From positions 1 through 64,000 of the forward strand of contig JAJFKU010000069.1 of NCBI GenBank assembly GCA_021773035.1: a stretch of DNA of 64,000 nucleotides, read 5' to 3'. This document shows, in pieces, positions 7,512 through 17,223 of this stretch. The notes beneath the pieces were generated by a model, which was not told the DNA's origin, searched no databases, and was given only the letters and a program-made list of their open reading frames with translations. The stretch's first letter is position 1; each line of letters begins with the position of its first letter. The position numbers were made by a program, and so were the translations under genes. This DNA is from Woeseiaceae bacterium (GTDB lineage: Bacteria; Pseudomonadota; Gammaproteobacteria; Steroidobacterales; Woeseiaceae).

Positions 7512-10500
7512 CGTTGGTCCTCCTTGGCCACAAGTTCGTCAAGCGAATAGATCCGACCATCTCTGATTACGTAGACGATATTGTACAGATCAGTAATTTT
7601 CTCGAGCGGATCACCATCTACGATAATGATGTCTGCAAGTTTTCCTGGCTCAATTGTTCCGAGGTGGTCTGCAACTCCGGTTGCCTTGGCGCCGCCAAGT
7701 GTCGCTGCTATCAATGCGCCGGCTGTTCCCAATCTGCTTTCCGCGAAGAACGCTGTTTCCCAATTCAAAGTGAATTTGCTGTAGCTACCCCAATCTGTCG
7801 CGGAGGCCAGCTCTATGTCATTTTCGACCAGAGTATTTATGGAGCTCAATTCATTTTGGGTGAATGCTTCTTTCGGTTTGAACGCCCACTTCGTAGCATT
7901 CGTGAACGTGTTCGCTTGACGTTGAAGGTTTTGCGTCTGTTTGAGCGAAATAGGATCCGGGAACTCGCTCAGATTTCTAATAGCGCCAATAGACGTCGGA
8001 ACGACCATCATTCCTGAGTGCGCCATGATACCGACAGCATCATTGTAGACCTTTCGCGGGAGCGACATTCGGTCGGAGTACTCCATTTTGTCTCCACTTG
8101 ATAAATGGTCGACGACGTCGACTCCATACATCGCGGCAGGATAAATCTCGTGTGATGCGACAATCAGTCCGTTTTCGTGGGCATATTGAGTGATTCGTTT
8201 TTGATACTGATGCGGCAATCTTTCATAGGTCTTGACGAAGTCGTAATCCATTCGAGTCATTCGCTCAAGTTCAATTTCCACTTGAGCTGGCGAGACGATT
8301 GGATCGACCATTGAGTAGTAGAGTCTCGTTCCATCCAGAATGCCTGAGTAAAACTCCCTCGGACCAATTCTGCGACCACTTTCCCACGACTCTCTTTTTT
8401 CAAGAGACTCGTATGGATATGCACCTGGATTTCGTACCGATGTAATGCCGTATGCGAGGCGGTCGCGCCCGTAAACCTCAGAGTCGCCTGAAATCCCCTG
8501 GTGCATATGTGCTTCCCAAAGGCCGGGCAAGACTGTTTGAGACGACGCATCAATGAATTCAACGTCGTCGTCCCAGCTATCTATGTGGGGATGGATCGCC
8601 GTTATCACGTTTCTGTCTATGACGATGTCGACGTCGTGCTGGTACTCGGAACCAGTTGCGTCAAAAAGCCGGCCGGCATGAATAACTTTTCGACCCTTTG
8701 GGATCGCGCGTCTCCAGGTTAGATCTAGCGCGACCTCTTCAGTGTGGCCATCCTCCAGATACACTCGTTTCAGCTTGTCAAAAGACTGGTAGACCAGACT
8801 CATTGAGTCCCCGGTCCAGCTGGGTGAGTTGGCGGATTCGCCGGTAATACGTTGAGGCGGACCAAGAATCTCGCCTTTAGGGCTTACTGGTACAATCCAG
8901 AGCAGACCATCGAACACGTAAGCCATCTTGGATCCATCAGGCGACCAGACAGGGTGCTTTTGAAGGCGATGTGACAGTGATTGCCCGGGATGTGGCGTCG
9001 TGTAATAGGACGTTCCGTCGTCGACGTTATGAATGAGGATCTCGTTGGCGCCCATCCGAAAACGATCGGATTTCGGCCTGTAAACCATCATCGCGACATG
9101 CTTTCCGTCGGGAGACCAGCTCGCCTGGCCTCGCGTAAACTCGTTGCTGTGGGTTAGCGTCATTTCCCCGGTAGCCACGTCCACCAATTGCAGATTGCTG
9201 ATATGCCAGTCGCGCGGATCGCCGGTTACGACCGCTATCTTGCTGCCGTCTGGGGACCAGCTAGGCCCGCTCTTGTTCCCACCGCCTGTCGTAACGCGCC
9301 GTACGATTTTACTTTCTAGGTCAAGCGTGAACAACTCCTTGACATTGTTGCCGCCCCGGTCAGAAACGAAAGCAATCTGGCGGCCATCTGGAGACCAGGC
9401 TGGATCGGCATCGACGAATGAGTCGTTCGTTAATTGTTGTGGCCTCGGATCATCCTCCAACAGCCAAATATCACCAAGTGCCGTGAACACAATACTCTTG
9501 CCGTCTGGCGACACAACTGGGCGAACGACCCCGAGAACTTTTCTCGGCTGGTCAGATGTAAACTGGTGATCCTTCAGCTCAAACTTGTGGGGGGCGGCGA
9601 CCAGGAATTCCGCCTCGAAGTTAATTGTCCCAAGACGTTTCCCGCTCATTGACCGTGTTTGGATCTTCCCATCGGCCGAGTAGATTACTTTCTTGTCCGA
9701 AGCCCAGCTAACCCTTCCTGGAAACACATCTTCGCCGTCACCGGACAGTTTTGTGACTTTGCCAGACTCCAGATCGAGGAGATTCGCCGTCACATTGCCA
9801 TAGGCCTTGGCGGGTGTCGCCGATAGGTAGCTTAATCGATCGCCTTCAGGGTGCCAGTTCGGGTGCCAGATTCGTTCACGAGATTGCAGTACAACGCTCG
9901 TATTTGCTGTACCGACCTCGCGTATTGTTAGTCCGGACTCATCACCGATACTAGTTACGTAAGCTAACCGTGATCCATCATCGGACCAGGCCGGGTTAAA
10001 CTCATCCTGTTCATCATTTGTAAGCTGATTGATATCTTGAGAGGCCAAATCTATCGACCAAATATCAAAGTTCCCACTACGATCTGAGGAGAAGGTTATT
10101 TCACTCGTCGTTGGGTGCCACACAGGATCTCGGTCATCATAGATTCCGAAGGTCAATTGCCGTAGCTCAGCCCCATCGTGGCGGACGGTCCAGATATGAA
10201 AATTCCCGCCGGTATACATCTGAAACGCAAGGTGCTTTCCATCCGGAGACCACGCGGGCAATCTGGCCTCATCCAGCGGGTCCGTAATTGGCAACGCGTC
10301 TCCCCCTTGCAGCGGAAGGACCCAAAGCCGACCCTGCAGGTCGATTGCGAGATGCTGTCCGTTCGGCGAATGGGCAACGGAGTAAGAGGTTCCTTCGCTG
10401 ACTTTGAAGGACACCATTTCGAGACCTGCGGCGTCCGGGGCTGCCTCGATCGCATTGCAAACACGCATGAACAGCACGAGCACGAAGACGGTTGCGACCA

Positions 10501-10573
10501 TCGAGCTCAGCATCGATGAAGTCCAAGATTCGCGGCCAACAGCCTGTCGGTCGATTTCTGAAATTTTAGCCAT
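7508..10573 (-). CDS. TolB-type beta-propeller fused to amidohydrolase
   Basis: A 1021-residue protein with a single N-terminal membrane segment or leader (about residues 20-41). Residues 60-610 contain repeated blades of the PD40/TolB type, recognisable by recurring WSPDGKxxA motifs. The C-terminal 400 residues are an amidohydrolase: the AEAH-type motif appears as LPGLWEAHMHQG, later His in VASHEIY and VDHLSS, and the metal Asp in ASATDWGS. The C-terminal beta-sandwich closes with LGTIEPGKLADIIIVDGDP. The propeller may bind or present a peptide-like or polymeric substrate to the hydrolase. It lies 68 bases after the LVIVD gene and overlaps the MBL gene. Confidence 0.9.
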   Translation of the reverse strand: MAKISEIDRQAVGRESWTSSMLSSMVATVFVLVLFMRVCNAIEAAPDAAGLEMVSFKVSEGTSYSVAHSPNGQHLAIDLQGRLWVLPLQGGDALPITDPLDEARLPAWSPDGKHLAFQMYTGGNFHIWTVRHDGAELRQLTFGIYDDRDPVWHPTTSEITFSSDRSGNFDIWSIDLASQDINQLTNDEQDEFNPAWSDDGSRLAYVTSIGDESGLTIREVGTANTSVVLQSRERIWHPNWHPEGDRLSYLSATPAKAYGNVTANLLDLESGKVTKLSGDGEDVFPGRVSWASDKKVIYSADGKIQTRSMSGKRLGTINFEAEFLVAAPHKFELKDHQFTSDQPRKVLGVVRPVVSPDGKSIVFTALGDIWLLEDDPRPQQLTNDSFVDADPAWSPDGRQIAFVSDRGGNNVKELFTLDLESKIVRRVTTGGGNKSGPSWSPDGSKIAVVTGDPRDWHISNLQLVDVATGEMTLTHSNEFTRGQASWSPDGKHVAMMVYRPKSDRFRMGANEILIHNVDDGTSYYTTPHPGQSLSHRLQKHPVWSPDGSKMAYVFDGLLWIVPVSPKGEILGPPQRITGESANSPSWTGDSMSLVYQSFDKLKRVYLEDGHTEEVALDLTWRRAIPKGRKVIHAGRLFDATGSEYQHDVDIVIDRNVITAIHPHIDSWDDDVEFIDASSQTVLPGLWEAHMHQGISGDSEVYGRDRLAYGITSVRNPGAYPYESLEKRESWESGRRIGPREFYSGILDGTRLYYSMVDPIVSPAQVEIELERMTRMDYDFVKTYERLPHQYQKRITQYAHENGLIVASHEIYPAAMYGVDVVDHLSSGDKMEYSDRMSLPRKVYNDAVGIMAHSGMMVVPTSIGAIRNLSEFPDPISLKQTQNLQRQANTFTNATKWAFKPKEAFTQNELSSINTLVENDIELASATDWGSYSKFTLNWETAFFAESRLGTAGALIAATLGGAKATGVADHLGTIEPGKLADIIIVDGDPLEKITDLYNIVYVIRDGRIYSLDELVAKEDQR

Positions 10574-10641
10574 TATTTGTTCCCTTCAGACCGCCATTGC
10601 AGTCGCATTTTTTGTACGTATCGCCGGTTGTCCTGCCAGGC

Positions 10642-12225
10642 CTAGTCCAACACAGGTTCCCCAAGAGCGTCCGCCGCGAGCAGATAAATTCCAGACGTTG
10701 TGAACGTCCAGATCAGTTTTCGATCCCACTCCACCTGAATAGTCTCTGTCGGCGATTGATATTTCTCAGGCTTACTTGGGTTCTTAACCATTGGAGGCAC
10801 AAAGTACCCAACAATTTCAGCGTCGGTCGGATCGCTAATATCGAATATTTGATATCCGCCGCTGAAGTACGGGTAGATTGTTACGTTCGGATCTGGAGTG
10901 CCAGGCGCATAAGATGGCGATGGTCGTTTCGGTCCGAATTTTCCACGCCTCAGGCAATAGTCCCGAAAGGGTGCCGTGGCCGGTGGCATTGGTCGTGGCA
11001 ACTTGCCGGTGATTTTGGGGTTTGATGGGTCTCTTACATCGATTACGAATACATCTTTCCACGGTTCATAGCAGTCTTCGTTCATAGGATAACCATTGAC
11101 TAAAACGAATCCTCGCTCCACCGCTCGCGACGCATCGACGCTATCTCCCTGCACACCGCCAATGGCCACAGGCAGATCGAGGCTGCCCACTGCTGTTGGC
11201 AACTTCGGATCCGTTATATCGATGATATGAAACCCTAGGCCGCCCATTACCGTGTATCCGTACCTTCGCTCGCCGATCTGGTTTTCTGGAACAGACATTG
11301 GCAGGCGTCCGCCCGTCCAGGATGTACGATTTCCATTCTGGCGCCACGCCTTCCGCTGCTCCTCTTCGCCTCGACGTTGCCCCGGGACCCACCAAGTTGA
11401 AATCAGGCGAGGATCGACCGGATCCGCCATGTCGTAAATCATGTGGATCGGCGAATAAATCTGGTTGGGAAATTCCTGACCATCAAATGTATTGTCAGGT
11501 GCACCAAGCATATAGGCGTACTTTCCGCCTTTGTAAGTAGGAACGTCGAATCCGCCGGACCCTTCCTGTATGTCTGCGTTAGGGTGAAGTGGATCCATGC
11601 TAACTTCAGAAAGCAGCTCCCACTCCGTTGGGCCCAACAACTCGTAGACGCGAAACCCTCGAAGCATCGGCAATTCCTTAATTCGCCGAACTGCCTCCGG
11701 GTTCTGGTACTTTTCGCCCTTCATTCCACCGGTTGAGCGAGGTACCTCGAAGGACTGGATCATTATCCACTTCTGAAGCGCCTCATTGAATCCGATCGCT
11801 GCTGCTCCGAACCACGTGCCGTCCGTATACTCTTTTTCAAGCACTACCTTTAGATTTAGCGGATCCGTTATGTCGTACACATTGAGGTGTGTCCGATAGT
11901 AATGAAACATGTAGCGACCGCCGTCGATATCAACAATGTGTTGCCAAGTGTGGCCGGCCCTGAAGAACACTGGCCATTGCTTGAGCACTTTCACATTTGA
12001 TGAGTACGTAGCACCATCGTGATAATTCAAACTATCGGGTGTAGGTTTTCCTCCCCTGTACCCTCTGTATGGAGCTTCGCTTGGATGCGTAAACACACCC
12101 GTCTTCGAATCAAACCCGTACTCGGAAGTTGTGTCTTGATTTTCAAACTGAGCCGAAACACTCGCCCCCCACAAGAACGCAGTCCCTATCACTAGGAGTC
12201 GATGCACAGCTAGATTGTTAGTCAT
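10642..12225 (-). CDS. Exported LVIVD-repeat protein
   Basis: A 527-residue protein with a Sec leader ending ASVSAQ. The body carries repeats of the form YDITDPLNLKVV, YDMADPVDPRLIS, IDITDPKLPTAVG, IDVRDPSNPKITG and FDISDPTDAEIVG, the LVIVD repeat that builds a surface or periplasmic beta-propeller. Enzyme activity is not established for the family. It is the first gene of a leftward operon and faces the TonB-dependent receptor across a region with two LacI-type operators. It may handle or bind the same ligand as that receptor. No frameshift or truncation is seen. Confidence 0.85.
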   Translation of the reverse strand: MTNNLAVHRLLVIGTAFLWGASVSAQFENQDTTSEYGFDSKTGVFTHPSEAPYRGYRGGKPTPDSLNYHDGATYSSNVKVLKQWPVFFRAGHTWQHIVDIDGGRYMFHYYRTHLNVYDITDPLNLKVVLEKEYTDGTWFGAAAIGFNEALQKWIMIQSFEVPRSTGGMKGEKYQNPEAVRRIKELPMLRGFRVYELLGPTEWELLSEVSMDPLHPNADIQEGSGGFDVPTYKGGKYAYMLGAPDNTFDGQEFPNQIYSPIHMIYDMADPVDPRLISTWWVPGQRRGEEEQRKAWRQNGNRTSWTGGRLPMSVPENQIGERRYGYTVMGGLGFHIIDITDPKLPTAVGSLDLPVAIGGVQGDSVDASRAVERGFVLVNGYPMNEDCYEPWKDVFVIDVRDPSNPKITGKLPRPMPPATAPFRDYCLRRGKFGPKRPSPSYAPGTPDPNVTIYPYFSGGYQIFDISDPTDAEIVGYFVPPMVKNPSKPEKYQSPTETIQVEWDRKLIWTFTTSGIYLLAADALGEPVLD

Positions 12226-12279
12226 CTTGGTAGTCCAATGAAAATCTCAGGGGCAGCTTATCAGATCGAGATAAAGCTA

Positions 12280-12293
12280 TGCAAACGTTTGCA
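12280..12293. promoter_or_regulatory. LacI-family operator B
   Basis: TGCAAACGTTTGCA is a perfect 14-bp palindrome, the best of the five copies, 54 bases before the LVIVD gene start. Its core is that of PurR-type LacI-family sites. It is 142 bases from operator C, a distance compatible with looping. Confidence 0.82.
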
Positions 12294-12421
12294 ACATTCG
12301 AACTTTTGTGAGAGTATCGACCTGAGATTGACTGGTCGACATTTGTCGTTGTCGCCCGGGCCAGATGACACTATGTGGCTATACGGGCGCTCGGCAGAAT
12401 GTCTGAATAGCATCCGATGGA

Positions 12422-12435
12422 TGCAAACGTCTGCA
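12422..12435. promoter_or_regulatory. LacI-family operator C
   Basis: TGCAAACGTCTGCA differs from a perfect palindrome at one pair. It sits 26 bases before the chosen start of the TonB-dependent receptor, where it would block transcription start or early elongation. Confidence 0.78.
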
Positions 12436-12461
12436 ATTTGATGATATTTGGAGGGGAGAAA

Positions 12462-14945
12462 ATGAGTAACCGAGGTGTGGGTATTTTGGTGTTGACGGCG
12501 GCATTCGTGTTGCTGCCTTTGTTTGGCAGTAAGTCGTATGCCCAGACAGATACCGCCGGTGCGTCGACCAGTTTAGATGAGATTGTGGTATCAGCTCGAC
12601 GAAGAGACGAGAATCTGCAAGATGTCCCTATGGCCATACAGACGTTTGGCGCCGAAGACCTTGAAAATTCGGGAATCAAGAGTTTTCGGGAGGTCGCAAC
12701 TCGAATTCCTGGGATGATCTTCAATGACACGGCCGGCAATAGTCAGGAAATATTCATCCGCGGCATAGGCAACACGCTTACAGGTGCCGCTACGGAAAAC
12801 TCCTTCGGAGTGTTTATTGACGGCGTTGCGATGCCCCGTTCGACGGGGGGCCAGATACCTTTGTTCGATTTGGAAAGGGCGGAGGTCCTAAAGGGTTCGC
12901 AGAGTTTGCGCTTCGGAAAGAACATTGTTGGCGGACTGATAAACTATGTCACCAAGAAACCGACCGATGACTTTGAAGGCACGTTCGAGGCTGTGGCTGG
13001 CAACTTCGACAATCTGGAGTTTTCCGGGTCAGTTCGAGGTCCGATCAGCGAGACCGTCAAGTACAGCGTTACTGGAATATCTCAGGCGCATGATGGCTAT
13101 GCAGACAACACGAATAGCGAGAATGATCCGCAAGCGATTGCTCGGCAATCGTTACGTGGCCACTTATTGTTTGAACCACGCGAAAATCTCTCAGTATTGT
13201 TGTCCGCCGATTACAACAGGGCACGCAACACCGGTCGGTTCGATCACATCGTTGAATCCGGTGATAGCGCCGGAATTACCTTCATACGCTTTACGACCAA
13301 TCCAATACCAGAACTGCCTGGCTTCATATTGCCTGATCGAAACGTTCCATTTCTTGACCCCAGCAACAGAGAGGGACCGAGAAATTTTACCGGTTATCAG
13401 AATTCCGATATCAGCGGGCTTAGCGCCACCGTCGACTGGGAGAATGACAACGGTTTGTCAGTTAGGTCCGTTACATCTGTAAGAAAATCGGAGCAAAACG
13501 CATTAGACGACTCCTGCGGAATTTATTGGGACTTCCCGTTGGTGGATGTTGGCGACGGCATGCTCATTCCCGACCCAGGCGAGGCCATTCGTGCTGCCAC
13601 TAACGTTCTCGACTTTCTCGCCACAGTGCCAAACTGCTGGTTGATGGTTAGGCGAAACGAAGAAGTTGACAGCATCTCGCAAGAGCTTCGACTCTCAGGA
13701 GTAGCCAACGACTCGCTGAGCTGGGCCGTGGGTGTCTATTACCTTGATGAGGACGTATCGTCGTTTAGAGAACAAGCCTTTCTATTTCCTGACGCAACGG
13801 TGGTTAAGCAATTCGGTGGTTGCCTGTTCGGTGGACCGCCCTCTGTGTGTGGCCCACCAACCGGAGACTTTGGTCAATTCGGTCCAGGTGGTGGTCTGAA
13901 TTTCGCGCTTACCGAGTCGGATTCTACAAACCTTGGCGTTTTTGCTGAGATAAACTACTCGATTAGTGACCAGCTAGAGCTGAACGTTGGCGTTCGAGCG
14001 GTCCGCGATGACAAGGACTTTTTGGTGCGCCGAGAAGGTGAAGCTCTGGGGCAGGCCAAAATCTGTCAACCCGACCGAACTACGGGCCTTTTACCCGAAG
14101 GTTGTGATGCTGCGGGCGTGTTTCGCACCGGCGCCAACGACAGTTGGAATGACGTATTGCCCGAGGTGTCGCTGACCTATTCGATGTCTGACGATGCGAT
14201 TCTCTATGGCCGCTATGCCGAAGGGTACAAGCCAGGTGGATGGACTGGAGAAAATTCCGGTACGCCTATTGATGCACTTACTGAGTTTCGACCTGAGTAT
14301 TCGACAACAGCAGAAATCGGCACCAAGCTGTTGTTAGCAGACAGGCGCGTCAGGCTGAATATTGCAGCCCATTATACGGAGTATGAGGACCTGCAAATTC
14401 AACAGTTTGTGACTTTTGACGATGGTCGCCCATCTAATATCTTTACCGTCAATGCAAAGGACGGTACGACCGCCTACGGCGTCGAGTTAGACTTGACTGC
14501 GGCGGTCACAGAAAACATTACTTTGTTCACAAATTACGCTTACACCAAGTGCGAGTTCTCGGGCTCGATCATTATTGATAGTCGAGGCACCGACATAGAT
14601 GGCAATAGCTGTCAACGCACACCGGAAAATGGCGTATCCGCTGGGGTGCAATCTAGAGTTCCACTGAACAACAATGTTGACCTGACATTGGGTGCGGATT
14701 ACCAGTGGAAGGACGAGTTCTATTTTAACAACCTAAACGCACCGACGCACCTGATCAAAGACGAGAGCGTGCTCAATGCGCGAGCTGGATTAAGTTCTTC
14801 CGACGATACTTGGGATTTGCAATTGTGGGTGAAGAACGCTACTGACGAAGACAACACACGACATATGTTCGTGCTTTGGGGGTCGACATATAATACGTTC
14901 CAGAGACCGCGTACCTATGGCGTAACGTTTCGACGTAGATTCTAG
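12462..14945 (+). CDS. TonB-dependent outer-membrane receptor
   Basis: The 827-residue receptor moves a ligand across the outer membrane with TonB energy. A Sec leader ends SYAQ; a TonB box-like DEIVVSARR follows at about residue 30. A plug domain (LQDVPMAIQTFGAED, IFIRGIGN) and a 22-strand barrel end with RPRTYGVTFRRRF, whose terminal Phe is the barrel signature. The ATG at 12462 follows a GGAGGGGA ribosome site; an upstream in-frame ATG at 12417 would overlap operator C. It belongs to the large FecA/CirA-like family, so the ligand is not identifiable. It heads a rightward set with the hydrolase and decarboxylase and probably imports the pathway substrate. Confidence 0.93.
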   Translation: MSNRGVGILVLTAAFVLLPLFGSKSYAQTDTAGASTSLDEIVVSARRRDENLQDVPMAIQTFGAEDLENSGIKSFREVATRIPGMIFNDTAGNSQEIFIRGIGNTLTGAATENSFGVFIDGVAMPRSTGGQIPLFDLERAEVLKGSQSLRFGKNIVGGLINYVTKKPTDDFEGTFEAVAGNFDNLEFSGSVRGPISETVKYSVTGISQAHDGYADNTNSENDPQAIARQSLRGHLLFEPRENLSVLLSADYNRARNTGRFDHIVESGDSAGITFIRFTTNPIPELPGFILPDRNVPFLDPSNREGPRNFTGYQNSDISGLSATVDWENDNGLSVRSVTSVRKSEQNALDDSCGIYWDFPLVDVGDGMLIPDPGEAIRAATNVLDFLATVPNCWLMVRRNEEVDSISQELRLSGVANDSLSWAVGVYYLDEDVSSFREQAFLFPDATVVKQFGGCLFGGPPSVCGPPTGDFGQFGPGGGLNFALTESDSTNLGVFAEINYSISDQLELNVGVRAVRDDKDFLVRREGEALGQAKICQPDRTTGLLPEGCDAAGVFRTGANDSWNDVLPEVSLTYSMSDDAILYGRYAEGYKPGGWTGENSGTPIDALTEFRPEYSTTAEIGTKLLLADRRVRLNIAAHYTEYEDLQIQQFVTFDDGRPSNIFTVNAKDGTTAYGVELDLTAAVTENITLFTNYAYTKCEFSGSIIIDSRGTDIDGNSCQRTPENGVSAGVQSRVPLNNNVDLTLGADYQWKDEFYFNNLNAPTHLIKDESVLNARAGLSSSDDTWDLQLWVKNATDEDNTRHMFVLWGSTYNTFQRPRTYGVTFRRRF

Positions 14946-14975
14946 ATCTGAGTAGAATTCTCTCGATAGTCAATG

Positions 14976-15007
14976 CGCCGTGGCGACGAGTCAGCCACGG
15001 CGTTTTT
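14976..15007 (+). terminator. Rho-independent terminator
   Basis: Perfect 9-bp arms CGCCGTGGC (14976-14984) and GCCACGGCG (14994-15002) are followed by TTTTT. It lies between the TonB receptor and the next gene, so downstream genes may be read at a lower level or by read-through. Confidence 0.85.
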
Positions 15008-15044
15008 ACTTCAAAATCAGTATTCGAAAACAGAGGAAACTTGT

Positions 15045-16061
15045 ATGAAGAGTTTGAACATCGTTTTTTGGACAAGCCTATGTTTAGTCGCTTTGTCTTC
15101 AACCTGTGCCCTCGCACAAGTTACGGAAAAGGGCACTGGTACCGTTCCGGAATCAGTTCAGGCGGACCTACCCTACGTAGAGGTTGCAAAAACGCTTCCT
15201 GGGTCTGGCGCACCCTGGACGATGCACATGGTTCAGACAAAAGACGCCGTCTACATCCCGATTGGCATCCGAACGCCTGACGGCGATGGGCCCTTCCCCC
15301 TAATTACGATGGGCTTCGGTGAAGGCCGAGAGGGCGTTGCTAAGATCGAGTTCAGCATGCACCACTACGAGGGCATCATGGACTACATGTTGGATCGGGG
15401 CTACGCGGTGGCATTTATCAACTACCGCAATGAGGTTCCTCGCGCCTATAACTCATTCGACCGGCCCGAGTACATGTTTGACTCCATCGGCGGCAATACA
15501 CGAGCACTACGCTCCTCTGCGACGCTGGACTCGGAAGACTACATCAGCATTATTGGCCACGTGAAGTCTCTACCGTACGTCGATAAAGATGCGGTCGGCT
15601 CCATTGGGGTAAGCCATAGTGGAGAAATGATTCTCAAAGGATTGTCTGTAATTGACATCGCAGCCGCGGTGCCTATTGAGCCGGCGGCCCACGAGTACCT
15701 GGATATCGATATGCCGTCAGCCCCAAGAGATGAAGACGGACGTGAAGTGCAACTACAGGACGTTGAGTTGGCCAAAGACCTAGCCCGAAGGGGAAATGCG
15801 CTGCCGAGGTTACGAAATCTGAACACGCCGCTCCTCATTATGGGTCGCGACAAGGACCACTTGCAGGGTATATTCAGACTGTCTTATGAATGGCTCGCTG
15901 ACCAGGACAAAGATGTGACTTGGGCATCATTCGATCACCCCGTGCACGGATACCCAATTCTGGTCCGCGACGGCGATAAAAAATACGCGCCCGACAAGAT
16001 GCAACAGGAGTCTATCGATTTGTATATGGCTTTCTTCGACAAACATCTAAAGAAGAAATAA
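15045..16061 (+). CDS. Exported alpha/beta hydrolase (dienelactone hydrolase-like)
   Basis: The 338 residues carry a Sec leader ending CALAQ. The nucleophile elbow GVSHSG (Ser) is near residue 190, an acid candidate lies in MGRDKDHL, and the catalytic His is in DHPVHGYP near 300, so a Ser-Asp-His triad is intact. The ATG at 15045 has AGAGGA 7 bases upstream. The family cleaves esters or lactones. Its place after the TonB receptor and before an amidohydrolase-fold decarboxylase suggests periplasmic ester cleavage of the imported compound, which is inference. Confidence 0.82.
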   Translation: MKSLNIVFWTSLCLVALSSTCALAQVTEKGTGTVPESVQADLPYVEVAKTLPGSGAPWTMHMVQTKDAVYIPIGIRTPDGDGPFPLITMGFGEGREGVAKIEFSMHHYEGIMDYMLDRGYAVAFINYRNEVPRAYNSFDRPEYMFDSIGGNTRALRSSATLDSEDYISIIGHVKSLPYVDKDAVGSIGVSHSGEMILKGLSVIDIAAAVPIEPAAHEYLDIDMPSAPRDEDGREVQLQDVELAKDLARRGNALPRLRNLNTPLLIMGRDKDHLQGIFRLSYEWLADQDKDVTWASFDHPVHGYPILVRDGDKKYAPDKMQQESIDLYMAFFDKHLKKK

Positions 16062-16116
16062 TAGGCGGGTAATTGGGTCATAACTACGCGAACCCGAATG
16101 GCGAGGAGTTTTGGTA

Positions 16117-17187
16117 ATGAGTATTAGCCGCCGTAGATTTCTCGCTGCAGCAACGGGAGCATGTGTGCCACTTGCAATCGGGTCGGCGAGCGATGTTGAC
16201 AGCAGCATCAAACCATTCCGAGTTTCGACGGAAGAGACGTTCGGTATTCCAGAGATTTATGAGGCAACGGCGAAGCTAATACAAGATCATCCCGTCGACG
16301 AAGTCGGCCTCGGATTACCGCCGCCCCAGTCGCCATTGGTATCGAAACTGATGGATCTTGGCGAGGGCCGAATTGCCGAGATGGACCGGGCGGGAATTGA
16401 TATGCAAGTCCTGTCCCTTTGGTCACCCGGCGTCCAGATCTTCGAACCGATTCAGGCGAGTGACCTAGCCCGACTTGCCAATGATCGAATTGCGCAAGCC
16501 ATCGGCGCTAATCCACAGCGCTTTGCGGGCTTGGTAACGATTGCACCTCAGGACCCCGAAAAAGCAGCTCTGGAAATCGAGCGAGGTATGTCAACTCTCG
16601 GCTTGAACGGAGTGTTGATAAACTCTTATACGAACGGTGAATATCTCGACGATACAAAATACTGGCCGATATTTGAGGCTGCACAAGCGCACAACGCGGC
16701 CATCTACCTGCACCCGAGAAAGCCACCGCCGCATATGTATGAACCGTTCTCGAAATACTCGATGGATGGTGCAATGTGGGGATTTCACGCCGAGGTTTCG
16801 ACACACGCAATCAGACTCCTGCTTAGTGGCGTGTTTGATCAATTTCCACGGTTGACGATCGTCCTTGGTCATATGGGAGAAGGATTGCCGTTTTGGATGG
16901 ATCGATTGGACTCAATTTCAACGCGAGAGGATCTATCGACGATAAAGCGCAAACCGAGTGACTACATTCGGAATAACATCATCATCACGACAAGCGCCAT
17001 GTTTTGGAACCCAATATTGGACCTGTCTCGCACGGTCCTCGGTTCTGAGCGCATCATGTTCGCGGTCGACTATCCATTTGGATCCAGCGAAGCGGGAGTT
17101 GAATGGCTCGACGCAGCATCTTTGCCAAGTAACGAGCGAAGATTGATTTACGCGGAAAACGCAAAGCGCGTCTTTCACATCAAGTGA
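16117..17187 (+). CDS. LigW-like amidohydrolase-fold decarboxylase with Tat leader
   Basis: The 356 residues resemble 5-carboxyvanillate and gamma-resorcylate decarboxylases of the ACMSD branch, which remove CO2 from aromatic acids with a divalent metal. The first metal Glu is in VSTEETFGIPE, where the relation to LigW-type EEAF is close. Further ligands are His in YLHPRK, His in LGHMGEGLPF and Asp in AVDYPFGS. Residues 1-26 hold SRRRFLA and a hydrophobic stretch, a twin-arginine export signal unusual for this cytoplasmic enzyme class. The start at 16117 has GAGG about 9 bases upstream; a TTG at 16111 is an alternative. It might act on the product of the hydrolase encoded before it. Confidence 0.8.
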   Translation: MSISRRRFLAAATGACVPLAIGSASDVDSSIKPFRVSTEETFGIPEIYEATAKLIQDHPVDEVGLGLPPPQSPLVSKLMDLGEGRIAEMDRAGIDMQVLSLWSPGVQIFEPIQASDLARLANDRIAQAIGANPQRFAGLVTIAPQDPEKAALEIERGMSTLGLNGVLINSYTNGEYLDDTKYWPIFEAAQAHNAAIYLHPRKPPPHMYEPFSKYSMDGAMWGFHAEVSTHAIRLLLSGVFDQFPRLTIVLGHMGEGLPFWMDRLDSISTREDLSTIKRKPSDYIRNNIIITTSAMFWNPILDLSRTVLGSERIMFAVDYPFGSSEAGVEWLDAASLPSNERRLIYAENAKRVFHIK

Positions 17188-17223
17188 GAATCTACAAGCG
17201 CACTGCAGTCGGACTCTTTCGTA

